A stretch of 64,000 bases of DNA from Comamonadaceae bacterium (GCA_947453965.1 CANGIQ010000005.1:86316-150315); one strand, 5' to 3'. Positions 1-9,474 are shown, counted from the first letter of the stretch. Numbers and translations are program-made. The notes: a model not told the origin generated them from the letters alone.

Positions 1-1
1 T

Positions 2-3000
2 GATACCAGCAATCAATACAACAAGTACGTATCTAGCACCAACAGCAATATTGTGGTGACGGTGAACCCTAAAGTCACAGTCACTGCGACCAACTGGACT
101 TGGCAAAGCATAGGCGTTACTACAGCCACAAGCCAGACCGGAGGTACCGGCGACGATTGGTTGATTGGCTATGCAGGCAACGACACCCTCAATGGTGGCA
201 CGGGCAACGACACAGCTGACTACAGCTATACCACCAGTGGTATGAACGCCAACCTCCGCATAAATGCGGTCACCGTTGTTTCTGGCAGCGACGTGGATAG
301 CTTGGTAAGCATTGAAAACATCTTGACCGGTTCTGGTGCAGACCTGGTGTTAGGTAGCTCAGACAACAACGTTCTGAATGCGAGTGCAGGTGTAGACACC
401 ATGTTGGGTGCGTCAGGTGATGACACCTTGATCGGCGGCGCAGGTGCAGACCTGCTCTACGGTGGCGCTGGCAACGATGTGTTGTACTTCGATGGCACTG
501 ATTCCATCATTTCGGGTGGTGCGGATGACAAAGTGACCACCGAGCATGTGATCTTGCAATACCAAGGAACTGGTTCGTCGACTGAACGCATTGTTGTGAA
601 CTTTGCCGATATGGCATCTGGCAAAACCCTGAGCCTGGGTGGTTTGACCTACACCGCTAGCGGTGCAACAAGTGCCAAAGACGCGGCGGCAGATTTCGCA
701 ACAGGCGTTGCCTCTACTTCGCACCATTTGACGGGAACCCTTTCAGGCTTCACCGTAGCTTCTGCAGGTGACGGCGTGGTGGTGTTGACCAGCACAACAC
801 CTAACAGCAATGTGACGGACCTGTTGGTAGACGGTACTTCGTATGTCGATGTGCGCACCGTGACACAGCCCACCATCACAGCGCCTAGCATCGTCAAAAC
901 CGATGGCGGCGTGGGTGGTATTACTGAAACAGCCACAGTGACCTTTACGGACCTGAGCCCTGGCGACAGCGTGACTGTTGCTGGTGCCACCTACACAGCA
1001 CCGGCAGGCGCTGTGACCTTGGCTGCGACCGTGGCTGCAGCATTTGCCAGCCATGCAGCAGCTGCAAGCTTGGCTGGCGTGCCTAATATGACGGGCTCAC
1101 TGATTGATTTCTCTAGCGCTGCTGTGAGCAATGGGCACGATGTGGTGTTTACAAGTGCCACGAGCAATGCCCCCGTAGCGGATTTGACGGTCACTGTGAC
1201 CTCCGCTGCACCTACGCCTGTGATCGTTGACGGTGCTGGTAGCACTGAAACGGCAACAGTGACATTCACTGACTTGAATACAGGCGACAGCGTGACAGTG
1301 GCTGGCGTAACTTACACAGCTGCTGCGGCGACCACGGCGAATGATGTGGCCGCTGCGTTTGCCAGTTTGGCTGTAGGTGCCAGTCTGTCAACCGCCACGA
1401 TGAGTGGCACACTCGCAGACTTCTCAAGCGGTACGGCCAGCGGTGCAGTGGTGGTTTTCACCAGTGCCACTGCATATACCAATGTGAGTAACTTGGTGGT
1501 ATCAGAAACTGCTAGCGTACCAACCAGCGTTGTTTCCGAAGGTATTGCCGCCGTTAATGAAACGGCGACAGTGACCTTCACTGATTTGGCTGCAGGTAAA
1601 ACGATAACGATGGCTGGGTTCACCTATACCGCACCATCTAATGGTGCGGATGCCGCAACTGTCGCCAGCGCTTTTTTGAGTGGAACTCTGTCTGGCTTTA
1701 ATGCCGCAACAGGTGGTGGTGCTAGTGAAGTTGTATTTACCAGCACAACTCCCCACGCCAATGTTTCAAATCTCACAGTGACTGCCACAAGCCCAGTGCC
1801 TGTGTCATCGGTTACACAAGGCCATTTGGCCACCAACGAAACCGTCGACGTGACGTTCACTGCGCTGGCCGAAGGTCAAACGCTGACCTTGGCTGGAGCA
1901 ACTTACACCGCACCACCGGGAGGTGCCACCGCCAATGACGTAGCGACTGCGTTTGCCACCCATGCCGATGGCGCTTCTTTTGCAGCAGGGACACACATTA
2001 CCGGCACTTTGACGGGCTTCTCGTCGGGTTCGGTGAGCAGCAACGTGGTGACTTTCACCAGTACTGACCGAGCTAACGTCACCGATATGGTGGTGGGTGG
2101 TACGGCCATGGACCTCACGTCGTACCTGACCACCATCACCAACGATGGTGCTTCTGGTTCAAGTAGTGCCAAAGAGACCGTGATGGTCAACTTCTTCGAT
2201 TTGGCCGGTGGCCAGTCGGTCAGCATGGCGGGGCTCACGTTTGTTGCACCATCAGGTGGTGCAACAGCTGGACAAGTTGCGTCCGCATTTGCTAGCCATA
2301 CTGCCGGTGCTGCGGTGACCGGCATGGGAACCTTGACGGGCTATTCCACGGGCACAGCAGCAGGCAGCACGGTGGTGTTCTCGAACACCACCTCTGGCAA
2401 TGTGGCCGATTTGGTGAGCCATGACACCAGCGTGGACACCTTGGCCGTGGCCGATACGTTTGTTGACTTTACGCCGAGCGCCACCTACAACAAGATCACA
2501 GACATTGAAGTGATTGACCTTCAATTGCGAGGTGCCGGTGCCAGCAACACCATTGTGTTGGATAAGGCCTCTGTGATTGCCATGACCAACGACCACGCTA
2601 CGCTCAGAATTGATGGCGAAGTGGGAGACGCGGTCATGTTTGCAGACACATGGGCAACGGCCGGTTCTTCAGTGCAAATCAACGGTCATAGTTACACAAA
2701 ATTCACGGTGTCTACCAGCGGTGTTGTGGATGCCACTGTTTTCGTTCAAGACGGCATCATGCTTGATGCCCATATCTTGAGCGGTACTGGGACATCCAGC
2801 TCAGCTATCGTAGGTTTGGCTGGCGTTGATCTCTTAGAAGAATCGCATCTGACGAGTTATGCGTACATCAACTTGAGTGGCAGTAACTACACTTTCACAG
2901 ATCCAAGTGGAGTTTCTGTCACCGTCAATGCCAACACCATGAAGCGCATGGAGACGGCTGAGCAGACAAATGCGTTGACGCAATCAAGCAATGCGATTGA

Positions 3001-6000
3001 CTGGGTCAAAACAGGTTCGGGTGCCGATGTGGTGGTCGATAACTCGGCGACCAATAACCGTATCGACATGGGAGACGGCAACGATCAGTTTGTAGATTCC
3101 ACGGGTAGTTCAGCCGACACCATCATTGGCGGTGCTGGTATTGATACCGTCAACTACAGCGGTATTTCGTCTTCAACATCCTTGACGATTGACCTGACAG
3201 CAGGCACTGCCAAAGCGGGTGCGGTGGTTGATCAGTTGTACGGCGTTGAATACATCCGTGCCGGTGCCGGTGCGGACGTGGTATTCGGCGACAGCAACGC
3301 CAACTACCTCAACGGCAACGCGGGGGCAGACAGTCTGGAAGGTTATGCCGGCAATGACACCATCGAAGGTGGCGCTGACAACAACACCATCTTGGGTGGT
3401 GAAGGCGCTGACGTGCTGTACGGCCAAGGCTCGACCGATGACGGTGTCACAGGCGCCGATTACATTGAGGGTGGCGTTGGAGCCGACACGATTTACGGCG
3501 GCCAAGGCGATGACACCTTATTAGGTGGCGCTGATGCTGATTACATTTTGGGTGGTGGTGCAAAATCGACTTACTACTACGGTCATACGATTGAATGGGT
3601 GACCAATGACGCCGACAAGATCGATGGCGGCGCCGGTAACGACACCTTAAGCGGTGGCGGCGGCAACGACTTGATCATCGGTGGCGATGGCGATGACCGT
3701 TTGGGTGCCATCATTACCTACTCAACTGTTTACAACGGTACATACTATTACGAGGCGGGTAACGACACGCTGATCGGTGGTGCAGGCAACGACACGCTGC
3801 TGGGCGGTTTGGGTGACGACTTGCTGTATGGCGGCGATGGCAACGACGTGTTGGGTGACAACACTTTCGAATGGGGCAATGACACCTTTGTGGGTGGCAT
3901 GGGCAACGACACGATTTATGGGGGTGACTACCAACGCACCGTGGCGATATACGACGATAGCAATGGCACAACAAGGTTCTATTACGAAACCTTGGGTGGT
4001 GTCGACACCTTGGACTACAGCGCCTCGACAGGCTCGGTCCAGGTGAACCTGGACTTCGACACCGCGGCGGGTCACACCATTGGTGGCGTGACATTGGCGC
4101 GTTATACGGCGGTGGACGGTTTGGGTGGTACGGACACGATCTATGGCATTGAAAACGCCTACGGCGGTTCGTCCAACGACATTTTGCTGGGCTCCTCGGT
4201 GGCCAACTACCTCAAGGGCAATGACGGAAACGACACGATCTGGGGCGGTGATGGCGCAGACACGCTGCAAGGCGATGGCGGCGATGACGTTTTCTTCTTA
4301 GACCTTGCCGATGCAAGCGTGGACGGCGGTGCAGGGCGTGACACGATTTACACCCGTTACGTCAACACCGACTTGACCAACAGTGCGGTGGTCTTCAAAG
4401 ACATTGAAGTGGTGGACTTGGACAAGGCCGAGGCCTACAACACCTTGACTGAGGTCAATGTGGGGAACTCCCTGGTATTGGATGCGGCGAGTGTTTACAA
4501 GATGACCACCGATGTGTTGGCGGGCTCTGATCACACCAAGAAACTGATTGTTCATGGGGTGGCAGGTGACAGCGTCTTGTTCAATGACACTGGCTGGACT
4601 GCAGGGGTAAGCACGGTGCAAGACAACGGGATTGATTGCCGTGCCTTCACAAAGACCTATGTGGTATCGAACGTCAGCTACGCTTTGACTGTGTGGGTCA
4701 ACCAAGCCGTCAACACAGACGTGTTGCGCGGTGGTGCATCCACCCCAGACACCCTGACAGGTGGCACTCAATGGGTCACGGGGGGCAATGTCGACACAAA
4801 TTCCATGGTCGATTACGGGGACCGGATTGCCGCTGTGCGCGTGAACTTGAGCGCTGACACTTACAACGGTGTGGCCAGTCTCACCGCAGTGACGACCGCC
4901 AACGGTGATGTCGACACGCTCAGCAGCATCGAGTGGGTCAAAACAGGCTCTGGCGACGACTGGCTGATCGGCTCATCCGCCGCCAACCGCATGGAAGGTG
5001 GCTTGGGCAACGACTGGCTGCGTGGCGGCGCGGGCAACGACACCTTGGTGGGTGGCTTGGGTGTGGATACGGCCGACTTCTCGGACGCCACATCCGCAGT
5101 GGCGATCACTCTCAATGGCGAAGCCAAAGGCAGTGTGACCGGCGGCTCGGGCTCGGATTTCCTCTACAGCATTGAAAACATCTTAGGCAGTAGCTACAAC
5201 GACACCATCACGGCAAGCGACACCAACGACAACTGGATCGATGGTGGTGCCGGTGTTGACAGCATCCAAGCCGGTGTTGGCAATGACACGTTGGTGTATG
5301 ACGCCGCCGATGCCTTGTTGGATGGTGGCGCGGGCACGGACACCTTGATCGTGCGCGATGCGAACCTCGATTTGGCCGCGGCAGTCACTGCCAACCAAAT
5401 CAAGAACATCGAAACCATCGAAATGCGCGGTTCACAAAGCACCCGTCTGACGCTGAGTGTTGATGGCGTGATTGGTGCATCCTCCACGGTCGACGCTTTG
5501 ACCGTCTATGCCGACGGTCAAGATGTGGTCGATTTGGTGGGCACTTGGAGCATGTCTTCCACCTTCAACACGGCTGGTGGCAGCACACTCATGCACAACT
5601 GGACGGGTACCAGCGGTGCGACCACTGCCACGCTGGCCGTATCTGCTGAAGCGACCGTGCGCTTTTCGGGTACAGATGCCTTGAATGATTCGGTCACAGG
5701 TACGGTCAACGCCGATATCTTGCTGGGCTTGAACGGAGCGGACACTCTCAAAGGACTTGCCGGCGATGACACCTTGATCGGTGGTGCCGGTAACGACAGC
5801 CTAGAAGGCGGTGACGGTCTGGACACGGCGGACTACAGCACTGCCGGTGCTTTGGTGACTGTTGATCTCACAGCTGGCACGGCAACGGGTACTGCCATTG
5901 GCACCGATACCCTGGTGACCATTGAACGCGTGTTGGGCAGTCAGTTCAATGACAGTCTGTCTGGCAGTGCCAACGCCGATTGGTTGGAAGGCAATGCCGG

Positions 6001-9000
6001 TAATGACACCCTCTTGGGTGCTGCTGGCGACGACCAACTGTGGGGGCAGTCCGGCAACGACAACATCCAAGGCGGGGCCGGTGCAGACATCTTGTACGGT
6101 GGCGATGGCAACGACAGGTTGTCGGGCGATGCAGGTGCCGATGCCTTGTACGGCCAAGCCGGCGATGACGTGTTGGTGCTTGACGCTGTGGATTCCTGGG
6201 TCGATGGCGGCGATGGCACAGACAGCCTGTACATCACCACCAGCACGACCAACTTCACCCAAGGTGGTTTGCCCACCGTGCGCAACATGGAGGTGATTGA
6301 CTTGCTCAACGCCGACACGGGTAGCACGGGTGCACAAACCATCACCTTGGACTTGGCCAGCGTGCGTCAAATGTCTAGCACCAGTAACCAGCTGAAGGTG
6401 ATGGCTGATTCAGACGATGTCGTTGTGTTGAATGACTTCACGAAATGGACAGAAACTACCGTTGGAAGCGACAAGGTCTACAGCCAGGATGGTGTGAAAG
6501 TACTGGTGACCGGTAAAGCGGCCATTGACACGACACACACAACATCCGGTAGCACCTTGGTTGGCACCGATGCCAGCAACACGGTCACCGGTGGGTCGCA
6601 AAACGACACCCTCGCACCTTTGGGTGGCGCAGACAGCGTGGCGGGTGGTGCTGGTAACGACAAACTGGTGCTGACACCCCAGTTCCGTATTGACACCATC
6701 AGCTACAACGGTACAACAGATGCGCAAAACAACAGCTGGTTGGTAGCTGTGGGTGACGTGAACAACGACGGTTTGATGGACTTCGCCATGCGCGATGCAG
6801 GGATCAACTACACCTACGCCAGCTATATTTGGCGTCAGGACTACTACACCAACGTCTACAACAGCAGCGGAGCCTACGTTCGTACAGACTGGACTTCTGC
6901 CGCTGCGGGGCTGAGCTCCTATACCTATTCGTCAGGCAATGTCTACGTGGTGTACGGCAGCGCCAACGGCTTAGGCAGCTTCAACATCAGTACTTCAGAA
7001 GCGGCCTCGGGTGCGAATGCCAGCTATGTCACGCTGACATCGACAGCTTCGGCAAGCGAGGGCTTCGGTAACGGATTGGGTTCATTGGGTGACTTCAACG
7101 GTGACGGCAAGTCAGACTTTGTGGTGACGGCAACGGGCACCAATTCGATGAGCTACTCAATCGGTGATCGGACACTAAACACGGTGTCTTCAGACTCTTG
7201 GGCAACCTCGAGTGTGGGTCGTATCTACATGTTCGAAGGTGGCAACAAGACCTTGGTTAACCGTGAAACAGGCTCGGTGACTGAGACCACGTTGAGCACC
7301 GACGTGGGTGGCGCCACCGGCGAAGCCAACGCCTTGCCAACAGGCGCAGTCAGTCTTTACTGGGATAGCGTGGTGGGTACACCCTACACGCCCTTGAATT
7401 CATGGGAAGTGCCAAGCGTCAACACCACTTACACCTACAACACCAGCTCCACAAAGGCCGATGTGGTGTACGCAGGTGCCAACACAAGCTCTGTGATTGG
7501 GACGAACTGGGCGCCTGTGTCACTGGGTGACCTGAACGCGGACGGTTATGACGACTTCATGAACGGTGGCGATGGTCAGATTTATTTTGGCCACAGCAAT
7601 GTGGGTGCAGGTTTTAACCAATCGGTCAATGGCTTGGGCAATGCGGTCGATATCGGCAACTTCAACCAGATTGCCAAACTTGGTGACGTGGATGGCAATG
7701 GCTACGACGACATCATGGTGTCCAGCAACGGAGGGGTGGATAACTTCATCGTCTGGGGTTCTGCCAACGCCAGTGCGTGGACAGCACCTAGCGGTTCATG
7801 GGTATCGAGCCGGGCAGGTGCGAGCACCAGTGCGGCGGTGACCCAAGGTGGTGTGAGCACCACGGAGTCTGCCGTGGTCACTTTCGGCGATGTGGCAGCT
7901 GGCCAAACCATTATTTTGGCTGGCTTGACCTACACCGCACCCACAGGAGGTTCCACGGCGGCACAAGTGGCTGCGGCCTTTGCAAGCCATCCAGTTGGCG
8001 CTGTGACAGGGGTGAGCAACCTCAGTGGCACGCTCGCTGGCTTTACTTCAGGTGTAGCCAACGGTAATGCGGTGGTGTTTACCAGCGTCACCGCCAATAC
8101 CAACGTGGCGGACCTGACCGTGAGCGGCACGGCGGCAGTGACACCTGCTATCACCAAGATCGTGTCTGAGACAGGCATCACTGTGAACGGCACTTTCTCG
8201 TCGTTGGGTGATATCAACGGCGACGGTTTCAACGATATTTTGATCTCGGCTTATGGTGGTGCAAGTAATCCGAATGACTTCAATGCCAAAGACAACGGTG
8301 GTTTGTATGTGGTGTTCGGTCAAGAGGCACATTGGGGCAATGGCGACCTGAATTTGAGTAACTTGGCGGCCAACCGTCAAGGATTCAAAATCACGGGTGC
8401 GGTTGACTTTGACTTGGCTGGTAAAGACAGCTGGACCGGCGTGGGTGACATGAACGGCGATGGTTTGGATGATTTCATCTTCCAGGCTCCCGGTGACCGT
8501 GAAGCCGACAACGCCAATGGCGGCGTCAACGGCTACGGCTCGTCGTACCTGGTCTTTGGTCGTACCTCAGGCTGGCAAGACATCAGCTTGCTAGAAATGC
8601 AGGATTACGGCATTCAGTTGCTGCGCACGCAAGATAACAACACCAACCGTTGGACAGCCTTGGGTGATGTGGACGGTGACGGCTTGGCCGACGTGAGCTT
8701 GACCAGCCCCACAGATGTCAAGATCTTCTACGGTGGCGCCTACCTGACAGGGGATAGCAACCAAGCGGTGCAAACCGTTTTGGGGACCCAGGGTGAGGTT
8801 TTGAACGCCGATGCCATTAAAACGCCTAGCAATTCCAATGCGGCTGATCGCTTGATTGGCAATGCCGGTAACGACACTTTGGTGGGTAACGGTGGCGCGG
8901 ATGTCTTGTTGGGCGGTGCGGGCAATGATTTGTTGAAGATCAAAACCGTGGATGCTGATACAAAAGGACTCATGACAGACTTCTTCAAGATCGACGGCGG

Positions 9001-9403
9001 TTCCGGGGTTGACACCTTGGAAATGGAGGGAGATGGCAAATTGAACTTCACGCCAACGGCCATGGATGGGTATGTCAGCAAGTCCAACAGCGCTGTTCAA
9101 AACATCGAAATCATCAAATTGGGCACGGGCAACCAGTCTTTGGCGCTCAACCATTTGGACGTGCTGTCGATCACCGGTGATACCAACACCGCAGTGCAAA
9201 ACGCTGCGTATCAAAAAGGCCATGTGCTGGTGATTGATGGTGCAGCCGGTGACGATGTCACGCTCAATGGTGGATGGAACACCACAGCCGTGGCAACGTC
9301 TGTGGGTGTGACGGGCAGTTCGTCGTCGTTCTCGGTGTACCAACACGGAAGCGACAACATTTATGCGGTGATCTCGACTTCTATCACGTCACATATTTCC
9401 TAA
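2..9403 (+). CDS. Giant RTX adhesin / T1SS substrate (5' end outside window)
   Basis: Probable secreted or surface-anchored calcium-binding adhesin. The frame is open to the left edge with no stop, so the GTG at 53 is not the true start and at least 3133 residues are encoded here. Order of domains: RTX nonapeptides (139-496), six tandem beta-domains of about 90 residues (570-2430), further RTX blocks (3103-6680) broken by modules containing an IExIDL-type motif, seven FG-GAP-like repeats of the form GDxNGDGxxD (6745-8720) with a seventh beta-domain inside them, a last RTX block (8845-8945), and a C-terminal module ending in ITSHIS that probably carries the type I secretion signal. The T1SS genes follow 71 bp downstream. 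The N-terminus, where any retention module or protease site would lie, is not visible. RTX and secretion assignment is firm; the adhesin role is inferred from size and architecture. Confidence 0.9.
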   Translation, partial: DTSNQYNKYVSSTNSNIVVTVNPKVTVTATNWTWQSIGVTTATSQTGGTGDDWLIGYAGNDTLNGGTGNDTADYSYTTSGMNANLRINAVTVVSGSDVDSLVSIENILTGSGADLVLGSSDNNVLNASAGVDTMLGASGDDTLIGGAGADLLYGGAGNDVLYFDGTDSIISGGADDKVTTEHVILQYQGTGSSTERIVVNFADMASGKTLSLGGLTYTASGATSAKDAAADFATGVASTSHHLTGTLSGFTVASAGDGVVVLTSTTPNSNVTDLLVDGTSYVDVRTVTQPTITAPSIVKTDGGVGGITETATVTFTDLSPGDSVTVAGATYTAPAGAVTLAATVAAAFASHAAAASLAGVPNMTGSLIDFSSAAVSNGHDVVFTSATSNAPVADLTVTVTSAAPTPVIVDGAGSTETATVTFTDLNTGDSVTVAGVTYTAAAATTANDVAAAFASLAVGASLSTATMSGTLADFSSGTASGAVVVFTSATAYTNVSNLVVSETASVPTSVVSEGIAAVNETATVTFTDLAAGKTITMAGFTYTAPSNGADAATVASAFLSGTLSGFNAATGGGASEVVFTSTTPHANVSNLTVTATSPVPVSSVTQGHLATNETVDVTFTALAEGQTLTLAGATYTAPPGGATANDVATAFATHADGASFAAGTHITGTLTGFSSGSVSSNVVTFTSTDRANVTDMVVGGTAMDLTSYLTTITNDGASGSSSAKETVMVNFFDLAGGQSVSMAGLTFVAPSGGATAGQVASAFASHTAGAAVTGMGTLTGYSTGTAAGSTVVFSNTTSGNVADLVSHDTSVDTLAVADTFVDFTPSATYNKITDIEVIDLQLRGAGASNTIVLDKASVIAMTNDHATLRIDGEVGDAVMFADTWATAGSSVQINGHSYTKFTVSTSGVVDATVFVQDGIMLDAHILSGTGTSSSAIVGLAGVDLLEESHLTSYAYINLSGSNYTFTDPSGVSVTVNANTMKRMETAEQTNALTQSSNAIDWVKTGSGADVVVDNSATNNRIDMGDGNDQFVDSTGSSADTIIGGAGIDTVNYSGISSSTSLTIDLTAGTAKAGAVVDQLYGVEYIRAGAGADVVFGDSNANYLNGNAGADSLEGYAGNDTIEGGADNNTILGGEGADVLYGQGSTDDGVTGADYIEGGVGADTIYGGQGDDTLLGGADADYILGGGAKSTYYYGHTIEWVTNDADKIDGGAGNDTLSGGGGNDLIIGGDGDDRLGAIITYSTVYNGTYYYEAGNDTLIGGAGNDTLLGGLGDDLLYGGDGNDVLGDNTFEWGNDTFVGGMGNDTIYGGDYQRTVAIYDDSNGTTRFYYETLGGVDTLDYSASTGSVQVNLDFDTAAGHTIGGVTLARYTAVDGLGGTDTIYGIENAYGGSSNDILLGSSVANYLKGNDGNDTIWGGDGADTLQGDGGDDVFFLDLADASVDGGAGRDTIYTRYVNTDLTNSAVVFKDIEVVDLDKAEAYNTLTEVNVGNSLVLDAASVYKMTTDVLAGSDHTKKLIVHGVAGDSVLFNDTGWTAGVSTVQDNGIDCRAFTKTYVVSNVSYALTVWVNQAVNTDVLRGGASTPDTLTGGTQWVTGGNVDTNSMVDYGDRIAAVRVNLSADTYNGVASLTAVTTANGDVDTLSSIEWVKTGSGDDWLIGSSAANRMEGGLGNDWLRGGAGNDTLVGGLGVDTADFSDATSAVAITLNGEAKGSVTGGSGSDFLYSIENILGSSYNDTITASDTNDNWIDGGAGVDSIQAGVGNDTLVYDAADALLDGGAGTDTLIVRDANLDLAAAVTANQIKNIETIEMRGSQSTRLTLSVDGVIGASSTVDALTVYADGQDVVDLVGTWSMSSTFNTAGGSTLMHNWTGTSGATTATLAVSAEATVRFSGTDALNDSVTGTVNADILLGLNGADTLKGLAGDDTLIGGAGNDSLEGGDGLDTADYSTAGALVTVDLTAGTATGTAIGTDTLVTIERVLGSQFNDSLSGSANADWLEGNAGNDTLLGAAGDDQLWGQSGNDNIQGGAGADILYGGDGNDRLSGDAGADALYGQAGDDVLVLDAVDSWVDGGDGTDSLYITTSTTNFTQGGLPTVRNMEVIDLLNADTGSTGAQTITLDLASVRQMSSTSNQLKVMADSDDVVVLNDFTKWTETTVGSDKVYSQDGVKVLVTGKAAIDTTHTTSGSTLVGTDASNTVTGGSQNDTLAPLGGADSVAGGAGNDKLVLTPQFRIDTISYNGTTDAQNNSWLVAVGDVNNDGLMDFAMRDAGINYTYASYIWRQDYYTNVYNSSGAYVRTDWTSAAAGLSSYTYSSGNVYVVYGSANGLGSFNISTSEAASGANASYVTLTSTASASEGFGNGLGSLGDFNGDGKSDFVVTATGTNSMSYSIGDRTLNTVSSDSWATSSVGRIYMFEGGNKTLVNRETGSVTETTLSTDVGGATGEANALPTGAVSLYWDSVVGTPYTPLNSWEVPSVNTTYTYNTSSTKADVVYAGANTSSVIGTNWAPVSLGDLNADGYDDFMNGGDGQIYFGHSNVGAGFNQSVNGLGNAVDIGNFNQIAKLGDVDGNGYDDIMVSSNGGVDNFIVWGSANASAWTAPSGSWVSSRAGASTSAAVTQGGVSTTESAVVTFGDVAAGQTIILAGLTYTAPTGGSTAAQVAAAFASHPVGAVTGVSNLSGTLAGFTSGVANGNAVVFTSVTANTNVADLTVSGTAAVTPAITKIVSETGITVNGTFSSLGDINGDGFNDILISAYGGASNPNDFNAKDNGGLYVVFGQEAHWGNGDLNLSNLAANRQGFKITGAVDFDLAGKDSWTGVGDMNGDGLDDFIFQAPGDREADNANGGVNGYGSSYLVFGRTSGWQDISLLEMQDYGIQLLRTQDNNTNRWTALGDVDGDGLADVSLTSPTDVKIFYGGAYLTGDSNQAVQTVLGTQGEVLNADAIKTPSNSNAADRLIGNAGNDTLVGNGGADVLLGGAGNDLLKIKTVDADTKGLMTDFFKIDGGSGVDTLEMEGDGKLNFTPTAMDGYVSKSNSAVQNIEIIKLGTGNQSLALNHLDVLSITGDTNTAVQNAAYQKGHVLVIDGAAGDDVTLNGGWNTTAVATSVGVTGSSSSFSVYQHGSDNIYAVISTSITSHIS
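139..496 (+). repeat. RTX calcium-binding nonapeptide block 1
   Basis: Encodes GGTGDDWLIG, GYAGNDTLNG and GGTGNDTADYS, then GGAGADLLYG and GGAGNDVLYF. These fit the GGxGxDxLx consensus of calcium-binding beta-roll repeats. The block is separated from the main RTX arrays by the tandem beta-domains. Confidence 0.9.
570..2430 (+). repeat. Six tandem ETATVTFTDL-type beta-domains
   Basis: Six repeats of about 85-100 residues start near 570, 920, 1240, 1555, 1835 and 2165. The shared pattern is ETATVTFTDL, then GxSVTVAGxTYTAP, then an alanine-rich segment (VAAAFASH), then GTLxxFSSG, VVFTSxT, NVxDLxV. The fourth copy is shorter because its alanine-rich segment is reduced. The copies clearly align as protein but have diverged as DNA, so this is an old expansion. 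Alternating hydrophobic residues suggest a beta-sandwich stalk unit; this fold is inferred. Confidence 0.85.
2490..2790 (+). repeat. C-terminal-type module, copy 1
   Basis: Encodes DIEVIDL, then NTIVLD, a GDAVMF step, then NGHSYTKFT and ATVFVQDG. The same order of motifs recurs at about 4393-4720, 5398-5690, 6280-6540 and at the extreme C-terminus (9093-9403). In RTX proteins this kind of module commonly lies just before the secretion signal. Confidence 0.7.
3103..4335 (+). repeat. Main RTX nonapeptide array
   Basis: The densest run of GGxGxDxLx repeats in the protein, for example GGAGNDTLSGGGGNDLIIGG, GGAGNDTLLGG and GGDGNDVLGD. It is interrupted by tyrosine-rich inserts (near 3565-3600, 3716-3755 and 3930-3990) and DYS-type linkers. 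It ends in DVFFLDLADASVDGGAGRDTIY and is followed by C-terminal-type module copy 2. Confidence 0.92.
4930..5350 (+). repeat. RTX block with DFSDATS linker
   Basis: Encodes GSGDDWLIGS, GGLGNDWLRG, GGAGNDTLVGG, a DFSDATS linker, then GSSYNDTIT and GGAGVDSIQA. C-terminal-type module copy 3 follows (about 5398-5690). Confidence 0.88.
5690..6225 (+). repeat. RTX block before module copy 4
   Basis: Encodes LAGDDTLIGGAGNDSLEGG, a DYSTAGALV linker, GNAGNDTLLG, GGAGADILYGG and AGDDVLVLD. C-terminal-type module copy 4 follows (about 6280-6540), then a short RTX stretch at about 6560-6680. Confidence 0.88.
6745..8720 (+). repeat. FG-GAP / integrin-alpha-like repeat region
   Basis: Seven calcium-loop motifs occur at about 6750, 7085, 7525, 7680, 8200, 8440 and 8660: GDVNNDGLMD, GDFNGDGKSD, GDLNADGYDD, GDVDGNGYDD, GDINGDGFND, GDMNGDGLDD and GDVDGDGLAD. 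Several are followed by YVVYG, YFGHS or VFGQ beta-strands. Seven blades would fit one beta-propeller, as in integrin alpha chains. An extra beta-domain (about 7858-8140) interrupts the series between motifs four and five. Confidence 0.85.
7858..8140 (+). repeat. Displaced seventh copy of the beta-domain
   Basis: Encodes STTESAVVTFGDVAAGQTII, then LAGLTYTAP, VAAAFASHPVG, GTLAGFTSG, VVFTSVT and NVADLTVSGT. This is the same domain as the six tandem copies at 570-2430, but it lies about 5.4 kb away, inside the FG-GAP region. Confidence 0.85.
9093..9403 (+). repeat. C-terminal module with putative T1SS signal
   Basis: The last copy of the recurring module: NIEIIKLGTG, then VLVIDGAAGDDVTLNGGW, SFSVYQHG and a hydrophobic, hydroxyl-rich end (YAVISTSITSHIS). 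An uncleaved C-terminal signal is expected for T1SS substrates. Confidence 0.65.
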
Positions 9404-9428
9404 TTAAACAAATCCCATCAGCTGTCGA

Positions 9429-9466
9429 TCTGTAGGGTTGCGAACACTGCGTTCGCGCCTTACAGA
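9429..9466 (+). promoter_or_regulatory. Hairpin between adhesin and T1SS genes
   Basis: Nested inverted repeat. TCTGTA pairs with TACAGA on the outside and GCGAAC with GTTCGC on the inside, around a five-base loop. No T-run follows, so it does not look like a complete intrinsic terminator. Placed between a very abundant substrate and its transporter, it may stabilise or trim the upstream mRNA. Function is inferred. Confidence 0.5.
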
Positions 9467-9474
9467 TTGACACC

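Noticed and set aside
53..55. GTG at 53 as the adhesin start
   Set aside because: The frame is open to base 2 with protein-like sequence before it and no ribosome-binding site; it is an internal codon.
3103..6680. CRISPR or DNA-level tandem repeats
   Set aside because: The periodicity is that of coding RTX nonapeptides; there are no conserved direct repeats with unique spacers.
8591..9346. 251-codon open frame on the - strand
   Set aside because: Antisense to the adhesin repeats; His/Gln/Val-rich shadow without domain features.
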